A stretch of DNA of 64,000 nt from Amphimedon queenslandica (lineage: Eukaryota > Porifera > Demospongiae > Haplosclerida > Niphatidae): contig NW_003546244.1 of the NCBI RefSeq assembly GCF_000090795.2, forward strand, positions 95,639-159,638. The letters are read 5' to 3'. The notes beneath the pieces are model-generated. The model ran no database searches and was not told where the DNA came from. It saw only the letters and a list, made by a program, of their open reading frames with translations. Positions within the stretch are counted from its first letter, which is position 1, and the number at the start of each line of letters is the position of its first letter. A program made the position numbers and the translations under genes. Below, one piece after another: positions 12,791 to 24,600 of the stretch.

Positions 12791-14295
12791 TTAGTTTCTT
12801 TCTCTTCCTTTCTGTAGTCTGAACACCATCTCATAGGGATATGGTAATGTCTCATTACTCAGCGTAGTCAACAGACTCACCTAAAGATTGATGCATTATA
12901 ATAAAAAGAAATTAAAACATAGAAATTAGAATGAGCTGAAGTCTTTTAACTGAAGTCTTTTACACAGAGGATTACAATGAATGATCTTGTTAATGATACA
13001 ATTATAGCATTTTAAAGTGTCAAATTATATCTTGAATAAGATGTTAAATGATGTAAATATACTGAATAGGAGGATGATGATTCAGTTTAAGGAGCTAATA
13101 TGTTATGACCCAATCACTCTTGTGTTATATCATTCAATAGCAAATCATGCAATAGCTGATGTCTATAAATGGGAATGGAGCATCCAGTAGAATCAAACAA
13201 ACTCTTTAACTAAGTTAATAACATCCAATAAACAATACAAACTGGACACCCACAAACAGAGACACACACACACACACACTAATACATACATTAGTAAACA
13301 GTATGTACATGTATTAAACTGCCCAACAGTACGTTCATGTATTGAACTGCCCAACAGTACGTTCATGTATTAAACTGCCCAACAGTACAGTGTCATATTA
13401 TTCCAAGAGAGCAGCTGCTACTGTTGTTACTGTGGTCAGACGAACTCTCAGTAATGCTACCCAGTATTTACTATACCAGATCCATTATCAAATCTCTTCA
13501 CTGCATTGGCTGCTCAAATACTATTTTTATTAATCACTGCTTGTCAACAAAAGCCTTTTATCAACATTCTCCCTCTTTCTCTTTTCTTAAGTCAATACTT
13601 GCCTCCTCTGGATCAAGCTTCAGTTGTGCTGCCTTCAAGTTGTCCTGGAGTTGAGAGACAGTCCTTGCTCCAATTACAACCGAGGACACAGCTGGCTGAT
13701 GTAACAACCAAGCAATAGCTACTTGAGCAACACTAGCATCTAAAAAAAAAAGAAAGATAATAGAAAAATTATAATAATGGAGAATTCTTTCCTAGCCATT
13801 TTGATGAAATTTGGCCAAAAACCCTGTAAGATATATAAATATACATTGAAAACAAGTCTTAATATTGCTTTGACTAGGAGTGTGGGTTAGTTACCATGTT
13901 TAGTAGCTATTTCTCTCATAGCTTTAATGAGTTCCCAGTACTCATCTTTATCAGCATACTGTGTCAATGACGGGTGGGACTGATTGGAACGAGACTTCTT
14001 ATCAGCTTCAACCCACGCAATACGTGAGCTTTTAGGATCATCAGGAACAACACCACGCTCATACTTACCAGTGAGGAGACCCCTGCAATTAAAGCATCAT
14101 TATGTAATAGTCTCATTTTGCAGCAAGCCTATTATACTGAGGGAGTGCTACATGTATGCAAATATCCTTACCCTTTTAGAGGACTCCATGGCAACATGGC
14201 CACACCTTCCCGTTTGCATACTTCCAATAGCTCCCATTCAGTAGATCTACACAATAAACTGTATTGGGCCTGAGAGAGAGAGGGGGGAGGGAGAG

Positions 14296-14338
<43 letters not shown>

Positions 14339-17300
14339 AAAGAGAATAGTAGGAAAGAGAGAGAAAGAGCATGCATGTACAGAATAAATAGACATAAATA
14401 TTTACATTTTTCTACAATAGTAAATTACATATGCAACCAATGATGGTAATGATGGCATAAATTAAACCATCATAAATGCATATCAATCCTGTACTATCAG
14501 CCTATGATACAGTACATAGTGGTAATGCTATGACTACAATAAAGAATTCCTGGCTAATTATTTCCTGGCATCGCCTAACTCAACTATCAAGAGACACCTG
14601 ATACAAAGAGAAGTAGACAGGGTGTGACTCAATGAAATGCAAATTGAGTAGTTAACAAGCATGTGCATGTACATCACTACATTCTATAAATTTGTATGCT
14701 AACGTGTGGGTTTGCAAAAGTCAGACAGAAAGTCTACATTCTGTTCATAACTGATCTTATTGTTTTATATGCATTTTGTAAATATGCTGCATTTTGAAGC
14801 TACTGCACTCAAACAAGTTATTCACAGCTCCCACACAAGCACACACACAGTCCAGAGACATAAACAATGACTATTATATTACACTGAGTGCTATAGTTGA
14901 ACTATGTACTATGTAGAAGAATTTAGCAGCTAATATTTAATACTATAAACTGGATGCTACATAGTCTAGTCTTAGACTAAGTCTAGTATGAACATTAATC
15001 TATAGATTATTGAGTCTGGACTGAATGACTCTTCCTTGGACTGCAATAACTGATAGTGGGATCAAAGGGAGCCAGTCCTTAATAGATTAGGTACTGTATG
15101 ATATGATACACACTCTGGGTGTGCTTACAAACAGGACACACTCCATGATCTCAGTTAGTCTTGCATTACATAATCTAATTGACTCAGCATACATATACAT
15201 CATGCATCATCAAACGCAGTGAGGTTGTATATAATTAAAGTGTATATAAAAAGCTTTTTAAATCCGGTAATGTGCATTATGTGTAGATGCATTACCTGGT
15301 TACTAATGATCTGGTTGAGTCCAAGGTATTTTGAAGTATCAATGATCTTTTGGAACTGCCAGCCAGTCACATTACTCACTCCAATGTAGTGAACCTTTCC
15401 CATCTTCACAAGGTCATTGAGAGCTCTTAGTGTCTCCTCTAAAGGCGTACCATCATCCCAACAATGTATCTATCAATAATAGAAAATACTTCATTTCATT
15501 AATGCACCTTTAAAACAATTCTTTGGCCTCTATAAACACAATGTGCATACTCAAATTAAATACAAATACATTAATGAGTTTTTATGCATAATTACATCAT
15601 TTAATTACTATTCCATGTACATGTAATACAACAATTCCTTGCTGGCTAATGATTATATTGAAATGAAATCCATACAGGAAGATCACGCCTAGAGTATATG
15701 CTACATTGTATGTGCAAGTATAAATGTACATGTATATATACTCTATACTTTATGCTACATACAAGTATACAAATATGTATACATACTCTGTACTCTATCT
15801 TGGCCTTAATTCAATTTTCTCACTATTTGATTTATTATAGACCATTGATAAAATGCACTGGTAGTCACTACACTGAGTCAGTCAGTCTGCCTAACACAAT
15901 AGCATCACTAATCATCATTCACTGTCACTCATAGGCTTGGTCACTGTATAAGATTAAACACTATAATTTCAAGTAGAAAGCTACTTCCTGATTCACACAA
16001 TATAAGGAATATTATAAGGACATGTTGGGGTAATATAATATCACCAGAATTACACAATTAGCACATGACTATACACTAACATCATCAGACCTTATAAACA
16101 AACAAATATTATATTACTAGCGCATATAAGTACTATGGAATAGTCACAGTATGCATCTAAGTGGCTATACAAGGTAGCTGATACTAAAAGTACTGGTTCC
16201 ACTAATTATTATAACATAATGCAGTTAATAATGATTTAATATTTGATTATGTTCATTCAGACATTGTCTAATGCAATACAACCATGAGTTCTTAGCCAAA
16301 ATGCTCATAACTCAAAAATTATTCATCGGAATCCACTCAAACTTTCTACATAGCATAAGGGCACCAATATGTATCAGAAAATGTAATAAAAATGGGGGGT
16401 CATTTTGGAGCCATTTTTCGGAAAAAAGCATGGGCTATAGCCTTGGGTACTTTTCAAAAATTGGCCCATTTCTTAAAATGGCCATAACTTGAAAAATTGA
16501 AGTCGGAATCCACTCAAACTTTCTACATAGCATAAGGGCACCAATATGTATCAGAAAATGTAATAAAAATGGGGGGTCATTTCGGAGCCATTTTTCAAGT
16601 AATGGCTATGGGCAACAATAGCCTTCAATCTTTGAAACACCAAAACTTCTGTGATACTTTTATAAGTCTTAGTGCTATGTTCCAGAAAATTCTGATGAAA
16701 AGTTTTAGCATGTGATGAAATCAACCAAAACAACTTCTCTTTATCAAATATATAGACTTATAGGAACAAGTCCTTCTCTCTTATATAGTTATTACCTTAG
16801 TCATGACTAACAATATAAACAAAGAATGCTATAACATTATTAACAGTGGACACAGGACGCAAAGAATGCTGTAATTATAATAGCACAAGATTTCATAATT
16901 AAATATATCACAATTCCCTGGACCCATAATAGGATCAAGACAGAAAACAGACTCACAACATAAAGAACTAATGAACTACTGTTGAGATTAGACCAATAGA
17001 GAGTGACACATGCCAGGAATAACAGAGACACACTGTCTTGAGACATTGGGATTACTATATATGGACAATTGTGAGTGAAATGTGTGCATAGGATGATGTG
17101 TAGTGAAAGAAATCTGCAGCTGGGATGCTTTTATTAAAAATGTATTTCATGTATTTAGACACACAAGTGGGAATTAAAGTACAATATTATATTGGGGATG
17201 TAGTTTTAGGATTTGCCAATACTACTATTACTGAATCATTCTAAGTAATAACATTCTGGCTTCTATACCCACCTAATGACTCAAAGGTTGTCTATACACT

Positions 17301-18549
17301 TACATGAATACATTGTGCTGTATAGCATAATACACTGAATAGGTTCAAAGCAGCCATTAATATGCAGGAGTGCACATGTGTATATAGAGTTACCGCTCAA
17401 TAAGGTTTCTGGTCTGGCCACTAAAAATGCATTTTTTCAATTTGAAAACCACTTAATACACACAACTAATGAGTGTACAAACTACAGTAAGTGTCAGTGC
17501 CAGAAATAGTAACGGGAAGAATATAACATGTCAGCAAATTTACTGTAGATTGACGTGAAGGCACACTAATAGCTGATAACGGGTACGTTTAAGGGCAGGT
17601 CTTGTTGTTTATGCATATAAAGTCCAGCTCAGCATTGTGCAACGTGTATTAGTGGGAAGTGATCCTTATCAACAACATACCATGTACATTGCAAATAGCC
17701 CTCTCCCTCTCTCCTTCTATAATGAGCCTCAATGTTACAACTAATAAAACTAGTTCACAATTTAAAAATTTGTGATATTACCTTTTGGCCTCACACAAAA
17801 CACAAACACACAAATTAAAAGAAGTTTGCCATATACTTATTAATAATATAAAATATTGATATTATCTCTCCACTTCAGTAAGATGAGCAGGATTGTGGTT
17901 AGGATCAATATCAAAAAACCTCCCATTAGATGAAACAATATACATGTAAGTCAATTTTAAGCTCACGTCAAATAAGAAATAATGATGGAACTACTTGTTA
18001 CCTGGTACAGATCAATGTAATCCGTTCTAAGTCGATGAAGACTTTGCTCGACTGCTAGCAAAACGTGATGTCTTGATAGTCCCCGACAATTTGGATCATC
18101 TTTATCCATTGGGCCCCATAACTAACCCAATAAATGATACATGAGTACAATCACATGTGCACGTACTTTAGTTGCAATTATCATTTTCGATCGAACGTCG
18201 GGTCTTTTCACTAACCAGTTGCCAATGATTGATTCGGAGACTCCAAATTGATATACGTCGGCAGTGTCGATGAAATTACCACCTGCTTGAACAAATGCAT
18301 CCAACAGAGAGTGGGCAGTGGGTTCATCACACTGCCCAGGGCGTGAAGACTATACAAAAATAAAAAGATACACTAATGGGGAAAAGGAGGGTCCACCTCT
18401 CTTAGGCTAGATTGACCTCCTTTATAATGTCCACTTACTTCTAAAGCACCAAACGTCATTGTCCCAAGACATATGGTGGACACTCTGAGCCCACTATTCC
18501 CAAGATAGCGATATGGTAGTTGTATATCATCGCGAGTTGCATCAGCCAT
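12791..18549 (-). CDS. Aldo-keto reductase family oxidoreductase
   Basis: NAD(P)H-dependent carbonyl reductase of the large AKR family, probably cytosolic; substrate unknown. Exons 5' to 3': 18439-18549, 18167-18349, 18002-18121, 15296-15469, 14172-14269, 13895-14082, 13603-13739, 12791-12880; total 1101 nt, 366 residues. It opens [20 protein letters not shown], the typical AKR first strand. The catalytic tetrad is visible: Asp and Tyr in FIDTADVY, Lys in MIIATK, His in LYQ|IHCWDDG (split by an intron). The end [14 protein letters not shown] matches AKRs of the bacterial YajO/YhdN-like branch. An upstream in-frame ATG at 18588 would add 13 residues; I chose 18549 because it precedes the conserved start. 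The 7th intron (12881-13602) must use a GC donor (GAG|GCAAGT): reading through gives a premature end, while splicing restores the conserved C-terminus. The MED4 stop lies only 121 bp upstream. Confidence 0.9.
13780..13835 (-). repeat. Fragment of the ~180-bp intronic repeat
   Basis: GAGAATTCTTTCCTAGCCATTTT followed by GAAATTTGGCCAAAAACCCTGTA is the reverse-complement core of the dispersed repeat, truncated just before the palindrome. Confidence 0.6.
14276..14340. repeat. (GA)n tract beside an aldo-keto reductase acceptor
   Basis: On the gene strand this is a (CT)n run directly before the acceptor at 14270, so it acts as the polypyrimidine tract. The same arrangement occurs before PAK exon 40059-40149 and SAP130 exon 31152-31691. 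Confidence 0.85.
15470..18001. other. 2.5-kb aldo-keto reductase intron
   Basis: By far the longest intron of this gene; it splits the catalytic Tyr-Gln/Ile-His sequence. Contents are AT-rich, with the duplicated block at 16260-16610. I see no other exon, RNA gene or coding element. Confidence 0.6.
16260..16610 (-). repeat. Two-unit tandem repeat, 177-bp period
   Basis: GGAATCCACTCAAACTTTC begins at 16328 and again at 16505, followed in both by CATAAGGGCACCAATATG, AATGGGGGGTCATTT and GGAGCCATTTTTC. The phrase also appears at about 38875 inside a reverse-oriented copy of the ~180-bp family, so this is a diverged branch of that family. Confidence 0.8.
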
Positions 18550-18670
18550 TGTGTTCAAGAGTTGTGATTTAGTCAAATCTCCACCCAAAAAATTTAATAT
18601 TAAATTTTTACAAGTGTCTATTATTCATGATCATGAAATAAAAGTGCACATGTCTACCTAGCTAAACAAT
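18550..18670. promoter_or_regulatory. 121-bp spacer: MED4 3' UTR and aldo-keto reductase promoter
   Basis: Head-to-tail spacing of two minus-strand genes. It contains a perfect 14-bp palindrome, TTCATGATCATGAA, at 18624-18637. There is no room for a separate long promoter unless the upstream gene's 3' exon is used. Confidence 0.5.
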
Positions 18671-21600
18671 TTACATTCCTTCATCAGATGATGAGAGTGA
18701 AGTATCTTCAGACATTGGTTCCTGGTCTAGGACACTGTTAGGCTGCTGCTGCTGGTCTTTAATGACTGCATTTGACTGATTGTTGTTTTGATTCATTCCT
18801 AAGTTGAAATTAATTTTAACTTTTAGATATAAACAAATTGTTTTTCCAAAGTAATAAGTAATAAAAGTAGATCTTATACAAACTCATGTACAAATGCATA
18901 AAAAACAACAATAAGATTATTATGATTAAAAATAATATAGAATGTAGAGATAAACCAAGCATGTAAAACATGGGAAAAGTTCAAAAAGAGAAGAAAGACT
19001 CATAAGCACAGTGCACAGTGTTTCTCCAGTTATCCACATCATAAATCCAGCAATAGAGCTAATTCTTGTAATCAGTATAACGCTGTTTCAAGTAGCTACG
19101 CTGTTTCAAGTAGCTTTCAGTACTGCTAGAGCTGCCTCGAGTGCAGCACGGGAGAACTAGGCGAACCAGGCGGCCAGATTTGAGCTTGTTTGTCGCTCAT
19201 CACAGGCTGTTTTCTGGGGCTGCTTCTTATGGAGCCTCGCTGTAGTTCCTTGAGCTAGTGGATTCTGTTCTTGGGACTGGCCGTTTCTCTGGTCCTTTCT
19301 CGAAAACGTTGACAGTGTACAGGACGCCAGCGAAAGGAGAGAAAAGTGTACTGACGCACATATCAAATCTAGTGTAAGCCACCTTGGCTACTCGTTTGAC
19401 TTGAGATCCTTTCATAGCTGCTGCAATATAGTGATAGTCTCTTTTGGCTAAAGAAGTTTGAACTTGAAGCTTAAACTGTTGCTTCTCCAGGCAGCATGCC
19501 CAGAATTTATAATGATAATCCGCCCACGTATACTTTTGCGGTCGTGCGCTTTGTTATAAGTGTTACTAAAAATAGCTCAATGAATAATTACCTACCAATG
19601 CTAGATCCACCAATGGCTGGCTTAGAGTCTCCTGGAGGATCATCAGGTGTTAATTTGCCACTGGTACTCAGCCTGCACAATATACCAGCCCTCATCTCAG
19701 TATCCTGTGGATAAGGACGACGTGGATCACCTATAGTTATAACAAAATAACTAACATTTTGACCATTGAAAATAATAGTTAAGTAATTATTTAAGATGAA
19801 CAATTGCAAAACACATACAATCATAGATATTATAGACTACGTAATGTACAGTCCCAATTGGCGGCTCTTCAAAGTCACTTAAAATACTTGTGTTTCTATG
19901 TAAACCAGCTGTGTTAGCATAACACCATTGAACTTATAACAAAACGAACAATAGAAAACCTCACAAGAAATACTACAGCATGTACCCATAATCTAGTTAA
20001 GATGTTGACAGGATAAGCTAGAGACACCAGCGAGTCTGGAGATCTGACTAACGACTCCTCAGGAATTATCCCTGGAGCAGAAAGAGTCATAGTTCAAACA
20101 GTTATTCTTTCCAGTTGTTATAAGAGCAAATTGATATAGCACTGTGACTCCACACAGTTAGATTTTCTGACTATTTACTTCAAAAAAAATTAATAACAGT
20201 AACTGCTTGTTTGAGTCTTTATTTCATTAATAATCCTAAGAGACTATCATATTTCACCTCTACAATGCATAGTTGGTATACTCCTCCTACCATTAGATAA
20301 GGCCAATCAATTCATGAATTCAGGCTAGTTGCATACCAAAACCCACCTCTACTCCATTCACATGGCCATTGTGTGTGCATTTTTGGCTTAACCCTTCACT
20401 GATCAATGACCATATAAAGTCCTAATGTGTGGACATGAATGTAAATACACGGTACACATTTGGTGCATGCCAACCATAAACTAGTCCATTCCACAACAAA
20501 AATATTATGTCCAAGGAATGGAAGCCACTGCACATACTAGTGATAACACTGCCCACTCAAAGTTTGACCTGTCAGGCAAGCACAGATTCATCATTTCCTC
20601 TTGCACACATATACACTGCACCATCAGCTTCCTATGAGCAATAAAAACATGCTGACTGTCAGCCATTTAAAGGGGATTCTTATTTCAGCATAACAGTGCT
20701 GTGTATTGCTGCCCAGAACGAGCATTCCATGATCCTTTTCAATGTGATGCCAACATTTAAAACTTCAACTTGTTCTATAAAATGACACCATATTATACTG
20801 TAAATTAGGCATATGATAACTGTGGAATGAAACGTTTGCCTTGCCATATAAATCATCATTCTTGGTCAAACTTCCTCAGGAATTTAATAAAGCACAATTA
20901 AAGAGAAGAAGGTTTGGCATAATTATTATGTTAGTAGCCAAACTTCATTCTCATTTATCATTTGATAGTGAACTGATTTGATAGCGATAATACAATTAGC
21001 CAGATCTACTATTTATTACAACTGTTAGGCTGAATTATAACGCATGACATCACAAGGTGGTAGCAATGGATTGTAATGATGATGCTGTGTTTTGTTAAAG
21101 TGCCGCACCCAAAATAAAAAGATGATGAGACAACCAATTCTCAGAAGCAGATACAAGTACAAGTAAAATGGTGTTAAACTACAAGACTGGCTAATGCACC
21201 ACCTGCCAGAAATGTGCTGCACTTTAACAATTAACATACTGAGCATAACTACAAATGAGAATGTCATTATCAAACGGAATCGAAGTAACAATGAAGACTC
21301 TGAAATGACAGGAAAGAGATAAGATAGATACATTATACCTTATAATATAATAGTATATAGCATAGTATAATATTATAGGTAGTCCCAGGTCACTGCTAAT
21401 AGACTTTGGAATGATGAGAGTCATTCAGAACATGTCAAGGAAGAGAACAAAGGGTAAACATTCAAACATATTACCTTATAACAAGAGGAAAGAGAACAAC
21501 ACATCATTGTTTATTATTGTACCCAGCCCTACTTGATAGGCAACACAAACAACAGGTTCAATTGCTGGACTGAAACTAAACCAGTCCTAATACAGACACA

Positions 21601-24600
21601 ATTAACATTGCTTATTCTATTATACAGGATATCCCCTATCTCTGCATGTGTCTGTGCGTGTGCGTGTGCATGCTTATACTTATGTTTATGGATGATCATC
21701 ATTTGATGTTTGGGTATACTTTTATGTACACATGCATGTCTATGTCCCTCTATCAACTATTCCTAGTGCCATAGGCTATGTACATACCCTATATATATGT
21801 GTGTGTGTGTGAATTTATATGATTGTTTATTTGTTATCAATATAAGGTTTGTCTTAGTCTACAATCTTTGATTATGTACCACAACAAGGATGTTTACTGG
21901 AGGAATAATAAGTGGAAGGTGTTAGTTACAATTAAGGCACACAACACTGAAAGGTCAGTTGTAGGTGACACATGTACACCCTCCTATTACCCACATGATG
22001 ACCACACCAATGTACTACTACAATACAAACAAATGTTAGTAGGTCTTTTCCCTTAACAAGCCAATTCAGCATTGTTGTATCAACTAAAGGGAAAATCTAA
22101 AAATAGAACTATAGTTCACTTTTATTGAAATTAACAAGCAATTTAAAGATCCCCCAAATTATACACTATATAGTATTAACAGTGTACATATACACACAGT
22201 AAAAAAGTCAATTAACTAAAATGAACTTAACAAGGAATCTGTTACACTCTCTGTGAAAAAATGAAGTAAGTGTCCATTCCCTGAATGCTTACAGTATAAG
22301 ATCAACCTGCTTATAATGCACAACTGTACTAAGATAGGCAACATGCCATGTATGCATTTTAATGCAGTAATGTAGCCCCATCAGTTGGCGTAGCATCTGC
22401 CACTAGGGAATATTGGGCCAGAGCACATGACATTCTTTGACTAGCTGTTAAATTCCCTAGACCAAATGCACATCAATTGAAGAAATGATTTTAAACTAAC
22501 TGAGAAATAACATGCATAACAGAGACAAAGAGGCGGTGGGCAGCTATTGAATACAAGCAAATGTCATCATATGATCAAAGCAGTCATGCAAGATCAGGTA
22601 TAACAAAATAAACATGTTGTTTACTGGAAATATTGAACATAGAGACCCATTACAGTGTAGCCTCTATATAATGTATAAGAAAGTTGTCTGTTATACAGAG
22701 GTGCCCTTTATGGGGAGATAGGGAATGTAATTGGTACACTAGGTGCTGTCCATTACATGGAGGTGTCAGCTATAGAGAGTGTCTGTTAAGAAAGGCAATA
22801 CTGTAGCCAGATTGGGATGAGGGAAGGTAAGGGAAGGTGTGAGAAAGATATGAAAAGAATGAAGGAGAGAAAAGGAGAGAGAGAGAGAGAGAGAGAGATG
22901 AAAGGAACATGAGAAGTAGCATCATAATTTAATAATGAGCATACAATACACTTCAACAATCATCATCACAATTCCTTTATATGGCTCTCCTAGTCTTTGT
23001 CACTAATTTACAAAAGGAGGTAAACATATTTACCTTCAAGTAATCAGACGGCTAACACGATTTTAATGGATTGTATATCAACAAATACTCGGAATCACAT
23101 TAAAAATATAATTCATGTTATCCATACAAGGACGTAAAGGAAGGTTTTCATGGCTCAATGAATAGCTGCTATGATACAAATTCGATGCAGTTTGGAATGT
23201 AACAGAGGCTTAACTGCAATACCATATATGGTAAGGTTGAGAAGAAGTGGGCAGCATGGAAATGGGAATTATGTTGTTGTGTGTCAATGAAGCATCAGTT
23301 TAATGAACACGTGTCACCACTCTTGGTGTCACTTATACACAATAACAATCTCTCCATTCATTTATAGTGATAAACAAACACCCACACATTTAATTAACTA
23401 ATCACTTGCTACACATGAAGAGATTGACTTTCAAAATAAGAATTGGGACTAAAAGCACATCAATATGCTACAATAATATGCTACTGTATTGTATCAATCA
23501 TTTCTATTATCAAGCTACCAGGTTATGTATACTGGCACATTCTTCTTTAGCTTCTGGACATGAATAACGATAAATGTCTGATTCTGTTATTACAATGAAA
23601 ATATCAACTGTCTGACCTTAAGTGTACATGTACCTTATATAATGTAAAAATGCCCCCTGGGTCTGCCCCAAAACTATTATGAGAGAATTAAAAATTGTTA
23701 TTATATAATTATTTTCTAATACACGTTATATAGAAAGTTTGAGATGATTCCAAATTCCAATTAAATTTGGATTCATCATTCCAGTTACCTAATATAATAG
23801 GAACAGTAAAAATTTCCCAGTAGTAATGCCATGTCTGCTTATACCGTATATGAGGAAATTTGTGGTAGAAAATTTTTGTGTTTCAAAATCATGCTGTGAT
23901 TTAATTTTGTCATGCATTATTGAATGTGGCATGTAATTATTATATGCATGATCTAATTTTTGCAAAATTCTAATTTAGTAAAATTACAGTACAAATTTCC
24001 AGATAGATGGTACTAGGCGGTAACAGGTTCATTGCACTAATACAGTAACTTGGTCACAACCGATGCAGAATTAAATTTTAAGGAATGAGCTAATCAAGTG
24101 GTAATTAACATTAACATTAAAACAACAGCATAGGAGGGACAATATAGTTAGTAGTTCCTGTTATCATAATACGTAACCTCATGTAAAATGGCCACATGCA
24201 ATTCTGGTGACTGTTCATTCAATGAAGAACAAGACAGAGAAGCAGCACAACCCATAAATGAAGAAGAAGAAGAGCCAGAGTTCATTGATCCAGTTCCTAA
24301 GGAATATGAGTGTCCAGTATGTCTTCATGTCCTAAGAGAGCCACACATTGTCTCCTGCTGTGGTGTCAAAGTGTGTGGCCCTTGCATCACACGTCTACAA
24401 TACTCTGACCAGCCTTGCCCGATATGCCGTCAGCCATTCAATAATATAATGCTAGAGAAAGAGCTAGAGCGTAAGATATTGGGACTAAGAGTTCACTGCA
24501 TACACTACAATAAGGGATGTGAGTGGGAGGGGGAGTTACGTAACATGTACAAGCACATTGATGTTGAGAAAGGTGCTTGTGGGTATGTTAAAGTCAAATG

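Noticed and set aside
14168-14395. Minus-strand frame starting within the (CT)n run
   Set aside because: Only the part 14172-14269 is a real AKR exon; the Ser/Leu-rich start is the polypyrimidine tract.
19986-20071. 86-nt exon-like minus-strand segment (IIPEESLVRSPDSL)
   Set aside because: Has plausible borders, but its length breaks the MED4 frame and it does not join in phase to the 19819-19932 candidate.
21025-21333. 102-codon hydrophobic minus-strand frame in MED4 intron 6
   Set aside because: AT-rich text readily gives Leu/Phe/Ile-rich frames; no motif, splice context or composition shift.
22650-22810. MITE with GTAGCCTCTATATAATG start
   Set aside because: Phrases resemble the 28371-28547 element, but I could not find a matching inverted end or target duplication.
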